DNA from: Candidatus Sungbacteria bacterium RIFCSPHIGHO2_01_FULL_50_25
GTDB lineage: Bacteria > Patescibacteriota > Minisyncoccia > Sungbacterales > HO2-52-23
NCBI GenBank assembly: GCA_001822215.1
Contig: MHQD01000031.1
Location: 1-21,822 of the forward strand
Length of the DNA stretch: 21,822 nt
Direction of reading: 5' to 3'
Positions 12,899 through 21,173 of this stretch are shown in pieces; position 1 is the first letter of the stretch, and each line of letters begins with the position of its first letter. The notes below the pieces were generated by a model. That model was not told where the DNA came from. It did no database searches and saw nothing but the letters and a program-made list of their open reading frames with translations. The position numbers and the translations under genes were made by a program.

Positions 12899-13270
12899 AT
12901 GAAAAGAACACAGCAAAAACGAGAAAAGCGTTTACGCAGAAAAATACGTATACGCGCGCGTATCAAAGGGACGTCAAAACGCCCTCGGATCAGCGTGTTT
13001 CGCTCAAACAAGCATGTATGGCTTCAGCTCATTGATGACGAGTCGGGGAAGACCATTCTTTCGGTAAGCGACCAAGACGTTCGGGAGAAAGGCAAAAAGG
13101 TGACGCCAAAGCAACGCATCGAGCGTGCGTTTGAGGCGGGGCGCGAGCTCGCGGAACGCGCGAAAGCAAAAAAGATCGAGCGCGCCGTATTTGATCGCGG
13201 CGGGTATTCATACCACGGGATTATCAAGCGAGTCGCCGAAGGCGCGCGCGAGGGAGGACTTATATTTTAG
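12899..13270 (+). CDS. rplR: 50S ribosomal protein L18
   Basis: 5S rRNA-binding protein of the central protuberance. It has an Arg/Lys-rich N-terminus, then GTSKRPRISVFRSNKHVWLQ, LIDDESGKTILSVS, and the C-terminal FDRGGYSYHGIIKRVAEGAR followed by EGGLIF. It is 123 aa. Confidence 0.97.
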   Translation: MKRTQQKREKRLRRKIRIRARIKGTSKRPRISVFRSNKHVWLQLIDDESGKTILSVSDQDVREKGKKVTPKQRIERAFEAGRELAERAKAKKIERAVFDRGGYSYHGIIKRVAEGAREGGLIF

Positions 13271-13289
13271 TAATCAGTAACTAACGAAT

Positions 13290-13781
13290 ATGGCACGACC
13301 ACGAGGTCAAAGATCGAATGCGCGAGGGGGACGCGAGCGGTCCGAATACGATCAGAAAGTCCTTGACGTTCGCAGAACAGCACGCGTTGTCTCCGGCGGG
13401 CGGCGTTTTACATTTCGGGTTTCCGTTGTGATCGGCAACAGGAAGGGGAAAGTCGGGCTCGGTATGGGCAAAGGGACAGATGTCACCTCATCTATCGATA
13501 AGGCAGTTCACCAAGCGAAAAAGCGGATGTTTGAGATTCCATTGACGCAGTCCCGTTCCATCCCCCACGAAGTATACGCAAAAGTAGGCGCGGCAAAGGT
13601 CATATTGAAACCCGCGCGGGAGGGCCGCGGCATGATTGCGGGAGGGCCGGTTCGCGTTGTCGCCGAGCTTGCGGGCATCAAGAATTTGACGGGGAAAATC
13701 TTATCACGGACGCCGAATAAGCTGAATAATGCGCGCGCGGTTGTAGAAGCATTACAGATGTTAAAGGCGCGCGCCTCATAG
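13290..13781 (+). CDS. rpsE: 30S ribosomal protein S5
   Basis: Small-subunit protein at the mRNA entry site that influences decoding accuracy. The double-stranded-RNA-binding-like N-domain has RRTARVVSGGRRFTFRVSVV and GNRKGKVGLGMGKGTDV. The C-domain has SIPHEVYAKVGAAKVILKPA and GMIAGGPVRVVAELAGIKN. It is 163 aa. rplO follows after 2 bp, leaving no room for rpmD (L30), which normally sits here. Confidence 0.97.
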   Translation: MARPRGQRSNARGGRERSEYDQKVLDVRRTARVVSGGRRFTFRVSVVIGNRKGKVGLGMGKGTDVTSSIDKAVHQAKKRMFEIPLTQSRSIPHEVYAKVGAAKVILKPAREGRGMIAGGPVRVVAELAGIKNLTGKILSRTPNKLNNARAVVEALQMLKARAS

Positions 13782-13783
13782 AT

Positions 13784-14203
13784 ATGCAGATTCATAACCT
13801 TACATCGCATATACGGTCTCACCCTGCGCGCAGAATCGGCCGCGGGGGGAAGCGCGGAACCTATTCCGGCCGCGGCATCAAAGGCCAGAAAGCGCGCGCA
13901 GGCGCAAAATTCCGTCCCGAAGAGCGAGACACCTTGAAACGGATTCCAAAACTCCGCGGATATCGTTTTAAGTCGTTTCAGACGAGACCGGTTGTGGTTT
14001 CCCTTCGGGTTATCGAGGAGAAGTTTCCGTCTGGTTCGGAGATAACTCCGAAAGCGCTTTTGGAGAAAGGATTGATCCGCAATGTAAGAGGCGGTCTTCC
14101 CCGGGTAAAAATTCTCGGCGGAGGACACGGCACAAAGATATACTCTTTTAAAAACGTATTGCTTTCCGGGACTATAGCTGGGAAAATCGAAGTAAAGAAA
14201 TAG
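13784..14203 (+). CDS. rplO: 50S ribosomal protein L15
   Basis: Late-assembly large-subunit protein. The Gly/Arg-rich N-terminal arm includes RRIGRGGKRGTYSGRGIKGQ and KARAGAKFRPEER. The globular C-domain includes KALLEKGLIRNVRGGLPRVK and ILGGGHGTKIYSFKNVLLSG. It is 139 aa. It starts 2 bp after rpsE and ends 5 bp before secY. Confidence 0.96.
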   Translation: MQIHNLTSHIRSHPARRIGRGGKRGTYSGRGIKGQKARAGAKFRPEERDTLKRIPKLRGYRFKSFQTRPVVVSLRVIEEKFPSGSEITPKALLEKGLIRNVRGGLPRVKILGGGHGTKIYSFKNVLLSGTIAGKIEVKK

Positions 14204-14208
14204 CGCAT

Positions 14209-15480
14209 ATGCTTCAAAAGCTTTCACTTTTATTCACTGTGCCAGACCTTCGGAAAAAGGTTTTCTTTATCTTGAGCGTATTGGTGATATTCCGGGTAGG
14301 AGCGGCGATTCCGGTGCCGGGCGTTCGGCCGGAACGTCTCAAGGATTTCCTTGAGTCAAATCAGTTTTTCGGGCTTTTGAATATTTTTTCCGGCGGCGTT
14401 TTGGATAACCTTTCCATTATCATGCTCGGCGTAGGGCCCTATATCACTGCCTCAATCATCATGCAGCTTCTCACGATGCTCTTTCCGCATCTCAAGGAGA
14501 TGTATCAGGAAGAAGGCGAGGCGGGCCGTACGCGCTTTAACCAATACGCGCGCTATCTCACGGTGCCCCTGGCGCTTCTTCAATCGTATGCCCTTCTTAT
14601 CCTTTTGATTCGGAATGGCGTTATTCCGGAGCTTTCACTCTTCGGGTATGCCGTAAACATGATCGTCGCAACCGCGGGCACCATGTTTCTCATGTGGCTT
14701 GGTGAGCTCATCACGGAAAAGGGTCTCGGGAACGGGATCTCGCTTTTGATTTTTGCGGGCATTGTTTCCGGTCTTCCCACTGCGGTCAGACAGGAACTTT
14801 TTACCTTTACGCCAGAGCGTCTTCCGGTGCTTCTTGCATTTGTGCTCGTGTCCCTTGCGGTTATTGCGGGCGTGGTTATCATCACCGAAGGCCAGCGGAA
14901 TATCCCGGTGTCGTACGCAAAGCGTATCCGCGGCATGCGGATGTACGGCGGCGTCTCAACCCACCTGCCGCTTCGCGTAAATCAGGCGGGCGTCATTCCG
15001 ATCATATTCGCCGTTTCTATTATTCTTTTTCCGGGGCTTGTCGGAAGTTTTCTTGCGGCGGTTCCCAATGAGTTCGCCCAGCGCGCCGCGCAATTTCTTA
15101 TTGCCGCATTCAATAATCAGATTGTCTACGGCGCGTCCTATTTCATTCTCGTATTTGCGTTTACGTATTTTTATACCGCGGTTACGTTTGACCCGCAGGC
15201 GATCGCCGATAATCTGCAAAAACAGGGCGGGTTCATTCTCGGCATTCGTCCTGGCCGGCCGACTGCAGAGTATCTCTCCCGAATTTTGAACCGAATAACG
15301 CTCGCGGGCGCGCTTTTTCTCGGCGCCATCGCAATTTTGCCGATCGTTGTCCAGTCAGCGCTCCGGATTCAGGCGCTTACACTCGGCGGAACAGCGCTTT
15401 TAATCGTCGTATCTGTCGTGATTGAGACAATGAAACAGATCAATGCGCAGCTCGTCATGCGCGAGTACGAACATATATAA
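14209..15480 (+). CDS. secY: Preprotein translocase subunit SecY
   Basis: Channel subunit of the Sec translocon in the cytoplasmic membrane. The 423-aa product has the ten expected membrane segments, approximately at residues 16-34, 70-90, 118-136, 148-166, 172-190, 206-226, 260-284, 305-325, 365-383 and 393-408. The conserved FRVGAAIPVPGV, ITEKGLGNGISLLIFAGI and GGFILGIRPGRPTAEYL motifs are present. It is the last strictly canonical gene of the spc block; the kinase gene begins 7 bp downstream. Confidence 0.98.
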   Translation: MLQKLSLLFTVPDLRKKVFFILSVLVIFRVGAAIPVPGVRPERLKDFLESNQFFGLLNIFSGGVLDNLSIIMLGVGPYITASIIMQLLTMLFPHLKEMYQEEGEAGRTRFNQYARYLTVPLALLQSYALLILLIRNGVIPELSLFGYAVNMIVATAGTMFLMWLGELITEKGLGNGISLLIFAGIVSGLPTAVRQELFTFTPERLPVLLAFVLVSLAVIAGVVIITEGQRNIPVSYAKRIRGMRMYGGVSTHLPLRVNQAGVIPIIFAVSIILFPGLVGSFLAAVPNEFAQRAAQFLIAAFNNQIVYGASYFILVFAFTYFYTAVTFDPQAIADNLQKQGGFILGIRPGRPTAEYLSRILNRITLAGALFLGAIAILPIVVQSALRIQALTLGGTALLIVVSVVIETMKQINAQLVMREYEHI

Positions 15481-15487
15481 TAGAAGA

Positions 15488-16102
15488 ATGGAGGATATAT
15501 CTTCGAAGTTTACGATTGCAGTGATTGGGCGCTCCGGGTCGGGCAAAGGAGTGCAGGCGCATGCGCTTTTGTCCCTTCTCGGGAAACGCGCGTATCACAT
15601 GGAAACCGGACGGTTTTTGCGCGAGATTACGAGAGAACATGAAAACCCGACGATCCGCATCGCACGCCGCCTCATGGGGCAGGGACGGCTTTTCCCTTCG
15701 TGGTTTTCGAGCTATACCTGGCTCAACAAGTTCATCGCAGGCGGGAAAGCAGATCGGCATCTCATTTTTGACGGAGCGCCGAGGCGCTTGTCCGAAGCGC
15801 GTCTTCTCGACGAAGTGCTCGTGTGGCACGGGAGGAAAAAAGCGCTTTGCATCTATCTTGACGTTATAGAAAAAACAGCGGTAGATCGCCTTCTCGCACG
15901 GAAACGGAAGGACGATACATTGCGCGCGATACAAAACCGCATGGCTTATTTTTCCCGGGATGTGCTTCCGGTGATCGAGTATTTTAAAAAAGAACGCCGG
16001 CTCCTCCGCATAAACGGTGAATTATCAACGGAATTGGTATTCCGGCAGATCGAATCGCTTCTTTCAAAACGTCTCGGCCGTAACTGGGAGCGGCGCACAT
16101 AA
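15488..16102 (+). CDS. Divergent adenylate-kinase-like nucleoside monophosphate kinase
   Basis: 204-aa P-loop kinase of the adenylate kinase family in the usual adk slot between secY and map. Visible motifs: P-loop GRSGSGKG (14-21; GPPGAGKG in classical Adk), the substrate-binding TGRFLR with Arg45, DGAPRR (95-100), and RKRKDDTLRAIQNR (138-151), where the LID domain would be. The LID is reduced to a few residues, as in short-type NMP kinases, and there are no zinc-binding Cys. AMP specificity is therefore uncertain; it is probably the cell's Adk, but UMP/CMP use is possible. ATG 15488 avoids a start inside secY. Confidence 0.85.
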   Translation: MEDISSKFTIAVIGRSGSGKGVQAHALLSLLGKRAYHMETGRFLREITREHENPTIRIARRLMGQGRLFPSWFSSYTWLNKFIAGGKADRHLIFDGAPRRLSEARLLDEVLVWHGRKKALCIYLDVIEKTAVDRLLARKRKDDTLRAIQNRMAYFSRDVLPVIEYFKKERRLLRINGELSTELVFRQIESLLSKRLGRNWERRT

Positions 16103-16108
16103 ACGAAC

Positions 16109-16915
16109 ATGGCGATCCGGATTAAGACTGCGAAAGAAATTTCAGTCCTCCAAGAGTGCGGAAAACGCCTTGCCGCAATACTCAAGGCGCTTCAGGAGAA
16201 AGCCCGGCCCGGAACGGCAACCGGCGAGATTGACCTTCTCGCACAAAATCTCATCCGGGACGCGGGCGGCATTGCGGTATTTCGGGGATATCGCGTTGAA
16301 GATTCACCGCCGTATCCTGCGTCAATTTGCACATCGATCAACGATGAAGTGGTGCACGGGATACCCCGGCCCGATACGTATCTTCGCGAAGGAGATATTC
16401 TTGCGATTGATATCGGAATGGCATGGCCGCGCGAATCCGCGAAAGAGTTCCCGTCATACCAAGGCAGACCGCTTGTCACTGATACCGCGGTGAGTTTTTC
16501 TATTGGGAACAGTACGCGAGAGAGTGACCGGCTTTTACGCGGAACCAAAGAAGCTCTTTGGGAGGGAATAGACGAAGTAAAGAGCGGGAAGCGCGTCGGA
16601 GACTTAAGCGCGCGCATCCAGAAAAAACTTACTGAATACGGGTTTGGGATTGTCAAAGGGCTCGCGGGGCATGGAGTCGGTTATGAACTCCATGAGGATC
16701 CGCTTATTCCAAATTATGGAAAAGCGGGAACAGGCCCGCTTTTAAAGACCGGTATGGTTCTTGCGATCGAACCAATGGCGACATTGGGGAAAGGAGACGT
16801 CCGGCTCGATCGGGACGGATGGACATTTCAAACAATCGACGGTTCCGCAAGCGCGCATTTTGAACATACCGTTGTGCTTACGCCGAATGGCACTCTCGTT
16901 CTTACGATGATATAA
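16109..16915 (+). CDS. map: Methionine aminopeptidase type I
   Basis: Removes the N-terminal Met from nascent proteins; cytosolic dinuclear metalloenzyme. All five metal ligands can be assigned: Asp101 (LAIDIG), Asp125 (VTDTAVSF), His188 (GHGVGYELHE), Glu221 (AIEPM) and Glu252 (FEHTV), with the substrate-side His83 in DEVVHGIP. The 268-aa length is slightly long. An insertion of about ten residues (AWPRESAKEFPSYQGRPL) separates the two Asp ligands. It follows the kinase by 6 bp. The usual infA does not follow. Confidence 0.96.
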   Translation: MAIRIKTAKEISVLQECGKRLAAILKALQEKARPGTATGEIDLLAQNLIRDAGGIAVFRGYRVEDSPPYPASICTSINDEVVHGIPRPDTYLREGDILAIDIGMAWPRESAKEFPSYQGRPLVTDTAVSFSIGNSTRESDRLLRGTKEALWEGIDEVKSGKRVGDLSARIQKKLTEYGFGIVKGLAGHGVGYELHEDPLIPNYGKAGTGPLLKTGMVLAIEPMATLGKGDVRLDRDGWTFQTIDGSASAHFEHTVVLTPNGTLVLTMI

Positions 16916-16926
16916 TGGGATAGGGT

Positions 16927-17397
16927 ATGCGGTATTTGGGGATAGATTATGGAACGAAGAGGATAGGTATTGCGATATCTGACGAGCGCGGGATTGTGGC
17001 ATTTCCTCATTCTGTTATCGCGGCCAGGCGGAACACAGATAGGATTGACGAAATTTTTACTATCATAAGACATGAGAAGATAGAAGCGATTATTATTGGA
17101 TTTCCGGTTGATTTCGCGGGGAAAGAGCGGGAGACTGCGGCGCGCGTTCGGGTATTTGCCGAACGCATCAAAAAAGCGCTTTCGGTACCTGTTTTTTTTG
17201 AGAACGAATTGCTGACGACCCGTCTTGCGTCAAAAAGCGCCTCACGGGGGAAAAGCGTTGATGCGTCTGCCGCGGCGCTCATCCTTCAATCGTATTTGGA
17301 TAAAAAATTGTCTGAAAAGTCCGCTTCGTCGCAAAATTCATTGATTTCGAGCGAGCCGAGAACGGACAAAGGCGAAGCCGAAATCAGGGAATTGTAG
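16927..17397 (+). CDS. ruvX: RuvX/YqgF-family RNase H-fold nuclease
   Basis: Family involved in 16S rRNA 3'-end maturation and proposed as a Holliday-junction resolvase. The RNase H-fold motif MRYLGIDYGTKRIGIAISDE has the catalytic Asp7. IIIGFPVDFAGKERETAARV and the third motif KSVDASAAALILQSYLD are present. The mid-motif usually written DERLTT reads ENELLTT here. It is 156 aa, extended by an approximately 28-residue Ser/Glu-rich C-terminal tail. It is 11 bp downstream of map. Confidence 0.92.
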   Translation: MRYLGIDYGTKRIGIAISDERGIVAFPHSVIAARRNTDRIDEIFTIIRHEKIEAIIIGFPVDFAGKERETAARVRVFAERIKKALSVPVFFENELLTTRLASKSASRGKSVDASAAALILQSYLDKKLSEKSASSQNSLISSEPRTDKGEAEIREL

Positions 17398-17451
17398 TAG
17401 AATAAGGGCTTTTTTTAGACAGCGTATATGATAAATCCGAAATAACATTCC

Positions 17452-18189
17452 ATGTATCTTTCTTGGATTATACCGGCCAAAAACGAAGTCCGGCACATCG
17501 AAAAAACCATATTAGAAGTCGACCAGTATCTTCGAGGGAAGAATTTTGAGTATGAAATTATTGTTGCGGACAACGGTTCGACCGACGCCACCGCGCAGAT
17601 TGTAGATAATTTGAGAGGAACAATTTCCCATCTTAAGCTTTTGAAAACAAAGGGTCCGGGGAAGGGATGGGCGGTGAGGGAAGGAATGCTCGCCGCGGGA
17701 GGGGAGTATCGGATATTTGCAGACGCCGACAATTCAGTATCGCCTGGCCAGCTTGATTCATTTATTCCCCATGTATGCAAATCTTCGCAAGAGCCGAGTG
17801 CGTGTTTTGATGTTGTCATTGGTTCGATCGAGATCGAGGGTGCTTCCGTGGAGGAGCACGCGCAGTGGTATCGCCGCGCGCTTGGAAAATTTTCGAAATA
17901 CGTCATTCGCGTGATCGCGGGCCTCTGGGAGATTCGTGATACCCAGCGAGGGTTCAAATTGTTTTCTCGCCGTGCCGCAGAAATTATTTTTTCCCGCCAG
18001 CGGATTACGACGTGGGGATTTGACATCGAAGTTCTTGTGATTGCGAAGCGGCACGGGTTTCGCATAAAAGAAGTTCCCGTTCGGTGGGTGAACCCCGCCG
18101 GCTCAAAGGTTGGGCTCGGCGCGTATGTGAGCACATTTCGGGAGCTCCTCGAGATTAAATGGAATGATATCCGGGGGATATATCGTTAG
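17452..18189 (+). CDS. Family 2 glycosyltransferase, dolichyl-phosphate-sugar-synthase-like
   Basis: Transfers a sugar from a nucleotide donor, probably to a polyprenyl phosphate, at the membrane. GT-A fold motifs: LSWIIPAKNE at the N-terminus, VADNGSTDAT (38-47), and the metal-binding DAD (91-93). The acceptor-side block reads RDTQRGFKLFSRRAAEIIF, followed by WGFDIEVLVIAKRHGFRIKE and VPVRWVN. This resembles Alg5/DPM-type synthases. There is no strong C-terminal membrane segment. It is 245 aa. A 54-bp gap precedes it, with a T7 run and a lone TATGAT -10-like box (17427-17432) but no convincing -35. Donor and acceptor cannot be told from sequence. Confidence 0.88.
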   Translation: MYLSWIIPAKNEVRHIEKTILEVDQYLRGKNFEYEIIVADNGSTDATAQIVDNLRGTISHLKLLKTKGPGKGWAVREGMLAAGGEYRIFADADNSVSPGQLDSFIPHVCKSSQEPSACFDVVIGSIEIEGASVEEHAQWYRRALGKFSKYVIRVIAGLWEIRDTQRGFKLFSRRAAEIIFSRQRITTWGFDIEVLVIAKRHGFRIKEVPVRWVNPAGSKVGLGAYVSTFRELLEIKWNDIRGIYR

Positions 18190-18193
18190 CCGC

Positions 18194-19222
18194 ATGGGAA
18201 ATACGCGTATATCAAACGGTGAAGGAAAATCTCGTTCCGAACTGCGCCAGAATGTTGTCTCTGGCGATTGGGTTGTGATTGCAACCGGACGCGCAAAGCG
18301 GCCCCACGATTTTCTTACAAAGCGCGGAACGCGTTTTTCTCAAGAGAAGCGCACGTGCCCCTTCGAAAAATCAATTTCCAACCGTATTCTTATCTTTTCA
18401 AAGAGCCGGATAAAAAAAAGGGATTGGTGGGTGCAGGTTGTTCCGAATAAATTCCCCGCGTTTGGGAGAGGAGTATGCGCGGTGTTTTCCCATAGGGGTC
18501 CGTATCAAGAAACCGGAGGAGTGGGGTTTCATGAGGTCATTATCACGCGGGATCATCTTCGTTCGATCGGCGAGATGAATGACGAGGAAGTCGAACTTAT
18601 TGTTCGGGCGTATCAGGAGCGCTATATCGCGCTGAAAGACGACCCCTGCGTTGAATATATATCCATTTTTCATAATCATGGAAGGCTTGCCGGCGCTTCC
18701 ATAAGCCATCCTCATTCTCAGATTATTGCGATTCCCGTCATCTCTCCCGATATTCGGAGAAGCGTTGAAGGTTCTCGGCGCTATTTTCATGAACATAAAA
18801 AGTGCGTGCACTGCGTGATGATTCGGTATGAACGGGCGGCGAAAAAACGCATTATCTATGAAAACGATCGGTTTGTTGTATTCGCGCCGTATGCGTCAAA
18901 GTCGGCGTTTGAGACGCGCATATTCCCGAAATTTCACAGCGCCCGCTTTGAGGATATGGCCGAACGCGATCGGCGGCTTTTTGCGCATGCGTTCCGCATC
19001 GCGATGGGAAAAATATTTCGCGGGCTCCGAGATCCCGACTATAACTTTTTTCTTCATACCGCGCCGGTGCGGAGTCTTACTGATATCGACCACTACCACT
19101 GGCATTTTGAGATTTTGCCGAAGACCGCCATTTGGGCGGGTTTTGAAATAGGGACGGGAATCGAAATCTCCGTCATCAGTCCAGAAGCCGCTGCAAAATT
19201 TTTGCGAGGAATAAAAGTATAG
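18194..19222 (+). CDS. galT: Galactose-1-phosphate uridylyltransferase family protein
   Basis: HIT-superfamily nucleotidyltransferase. The UDP-hexose:hexose-1-phosphate activity of the family goes through a uridylyl-His intermediate. The active-site SHPHSQ places the nucleophile at His174. FHNHGRLAGAS precedes it, and YNFFLHTAP and HYHWHFEILPK complete the C-terminal half. A second Cys pair lies at 204/207. The first zinc pair, usually CPFC, reads C55-P-F-E58. Some members act on ADP-glucose or other sugars, so the substrate is uncertain. ATG 18194 (5 bp after the glycosyltransferase stop) is preferred over 18164, which would overlap that gene by 26 bp. Confidence 0.9.
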   Translation: MGNTRISNGEGKSRSELRQNVVSGDWVVIATGRAKRPHDFLTKRGTRFSQEKRTCPFEKSISNRILIFSKSRIKKRDWWVQVVPNKFPAFGRGVCAVFSHRGPYQETGGVGFHEVIITRDHLRSIGEMNDEEVELIVRAYQERYIALKDDPCVEYISIFHNHGRLAGASISHPHSQIIAIPVISPDIRRSVEGSRRYFHEHKKCVHCVMIRYERAAKKRIIYENDRFVVFAPYASKSAFETRIFPKFHSARFEDMAERDRRLFAHAFRIAMGKIFRGLRDPDYNFFLHTAPVRSLTDIDHYHWHFEILPKTAIWAGFEIGTGIEISVISPEAAAKFLRGIKV

Positions 19223-19228
19223 AAACGC

Positions 19229-19990
19229 ATGAAACATTTTTTGCTTATTGCAAATTGGAAATCGAACCCTCAATCGCTTGAGAACGCCTGCATGCTTGCG
19301 CGCGCGCTTGAACGCGAGGTAAAAAAGATTCGGGGCGTTGAAATAGTAATCGCTCCCCCATATCCTTTTTTAGTTCCGGTTCGGCGTGAGTTGAAAAAAG
19401 CTAAGCTCGGCGCTCAGGATTCATTCTGGACTGGAGGCCCCTACACCGGAGACATCTCTCCGGAACAGCTCGCCACTCTCGGGGTAAAGTATGTGATTAT
19501 CGGCCATTCGGAACGCAGGATCTATCACGGAGAGACGGATTCGCTGATTAATAAAAAAATGAAAGCCGTTTTGGAAGCAGGCATGTCGTCGATTTTGTGC
19601 GTCGGCGAGCGCGAGCGCATCGGCAGGGATATTCCTGCAATTGTCGGAGAGCAGATCCGCGGAGCGCTTCGGGAGATTCCGCCGCGCCTCTATAGGAACA
19701 TATGCATTGCGTATGAGCCGGTATGGGCCATCAGCACAACTCCGGGTGCGGTGCCGGATACGCCGGAAAATTCATTTCGCGCGAGCATGTACATTCGGCG
19801 CGTGCTCGCTGATATGGCAGGAAAAAAGAATTCGGGATCCGTTCGAATTCTCTATGGCGGTTCTGTATCGCAGATGAATATCGGATCATTTGTGCGCGAT
19901 GGGGGTGTCGGCGGAGCGCTCGTAGGAAGCGCAAGCCTCAATAGAAAAACATTCGGAGAGATTATCCGTATTGCATCTCGTGCGCGCTAG
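19229..19990 (+). CDS. tpiA: Triosephosphate isomerase
   Basis: Interconverts dihydroxyacetone phosphate and glyceraldehyde 3-phosphate. Catalytic residues are in place: Lys11 (ANWKSN), His93 (IGHSERR) and Glu163 (AYEPVWAI). CVGER and the phosphate-binding ILYGGSV, then GALVGSASL are present. The length of 253 aa is normal. The flexible loop 6, usually AIGTG, reads AISTTPGAVPDTPEN. It lies between galT and pgk with 6- and 11-bp gaps, so it is co-transcribed with sugar-phosphate genes. Confidence 0.97.
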   Translation: MKHFLLIANWKSNPQSLENACMLARALEREVKKIRGVEIVIAPPYPFLVPVRRELKKAKLGAQDSFWTGGPYTGDISPEQLATLGVKYVIIGHSERRIYHGETDSLINKKMKAVLEAGMSSILCVGERERIGRDIPAIVGEQIRGALREIPPRLYRNICIAYEPVWAISTTPGAVPDTPENSFRASMYIRRVLADMAGKKNSGSVRILYGGSVSQMNIGSFVRDGGVGGALVGSASLNRKTFGEIIRIASRAR

Positions 19991-20001
19991 GTTTCTCATA
20001 T

Positions 20002-21171
20002 ATGCGTCTTCGTCACATTCGTCACGCACGGATCCGTCCAGGTACGCGGGTTCTCGTCCGCGTTGACTTTAACGTCGTCATAAAAGAAGGGCGCGTCCTT
20101 GATGATTTTCGGATGCGCGAAGCGCTTCTCACGCTGTCATATCTCATAAAGAGAAAATGCCGCATTCGCATAGTGGGGCATCTTGGCCGTCCGGGAGGCA
20201 GACGGGTAGCGCGTTTATCACTTTTGCCTTTAGCCAAACATCTTGCAGGGCTTCTCGACCGGCGTATTCAGTTTATTCGGGATCCGTTAGATCAGAGGGC
20301 GATAGACCGATACGATGGCTCACGCGACATATTGTTTTTCGAAAATCTCCGGTTTTGGCCCGGAGAGGAAAAAAATAATGAGTCGTTTGCTCGCGCACTC
20401 GCAACGTGGGGCGATCTCTATGTGAATGAAGCTTTTTCTGATATCCATCGAGCGCACGCTTCGATGGTCGCGCTCCCGAAATACATACCGGGGTATGCCG
20501 GTTTTCGATTATTCGACGAGGTTCGCTTTTTGGGGAAGGCGCGTGACATTCCGGCGCGGCCCTGTTTGGTTATTTTCGGAGGCGCAAAGGTTTCGACAAA
20601 ACTGCCGTTGATACGAAAATTCCTAAAGGTTGCTGATCGCATCATTATTGCGGGCGCAATGGCGAATACCGTTTTTCTCCGCGAAGGAATAGAAATTGGA
20701 GTATCGACCGCGGAGCGGGATATGGATGGTGTGCCGCCTCGCGCGTTTTTTCGGAACCAAAAATTGCTCTATCCTGTTGACGTGGTGGTTATGCGTGGCG
20801 GCGTCTTTGCGCGCGGGCGCACGCGCCGCGTGCGCATCGGCGCGCTTCGCTCTGATGATTTTATCGTTGATAGCGGGCCGCGTTCTATCGAACTTTTTGT
20901 CAAAGAAGCGAAACGCGCGAAGACGGTCATTTGGAACGGGCCGTTAGGATATACCGATATTCTTCGATTCCAGAGGGGGACCAGGCGTTTTGCCGAGGCG
21001 CTTTCCCGGATGCGATCGTTTCGCGTGGTGGGCGGCGGGGAGACAGTCGCGGTGCTCAACCGCGCAAAGCTCGTGAAGAAGTTTTCGCACGTATCTACCG
21101 GAGGAGGAGCGATGCTTGAATTTTTTATGGGGAAGCGTTTTCCCGCGCTCGATGCGCTCTCTTTGAAGTAG
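20002..21171 (+). CDS. pgk: Phosphoglycerate kinase
   Basis: ATP-forming step of lower glycolysis (1,3-bisphosphoglycerate to 3-phosphoglycerate). Motifs: VLVRVDFNVV, the substrate Arg in DDFRMREAL, GHLGRPGG, FFENLRFWPGEEKNN, GGAKVSTKLPLI, VIWNGPLGYTDI, VVGGGETVAVL and STGGGAMLEF. It is 389 aa, as expected. Conservative changes are visible: NEAF for NDAF, and GGGET for GGGDT/S. The product is rich in Arg. Directly followed by a nuclease gene after 2 bp. Confidence 0.97.
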   Translation: MRLRHIRHARIRPGTRVLVRVDFNVVIKEGRVLDDFRMREALLTLSYLIKRKCRIRIVGHLGRPGGRRVARLSLLPLAKHLAGLLDRRIQFIRDPLDQRAIDRYDGSRDILFFENLRFWPGEEKNNESFARALATWGDLYVNEAFSDIHRAHASMVALPKYIPGYAGFRLFDEVRFLGKARDIPARPCLVIFGGAKVSTKLPLIRKFLKVADRIIIAGAMANTVFLREGIEIGVSTAERDMDGVPPRAFFRNQKLLYPVDVVVMRGGVFARGRTRRVRIGALRSDDFIVDSGPRSIELFVKEAKRAKTVIWNGPLGYTDILRFQRGTRRFAEALSRMRSFRVVGGGETVAVLNRAKLVKKFSHVSTGGGAMLEFFMGKRFPALDALSLK

Positions 21172-21173
21172 AT

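Noticed and set aside
17398..17451. Terminator or promoter before the glycosyltransferase
   Set aside because: A T7 run exists without a stem, and a TATGAT box exists without a -35 at the right distance.
17415..18134. 239-aa reverse-strand ORF opposite the glycosyltransferase
   Set aside because: It is the antisense of a clearly coding gene and has no recognisable family features.
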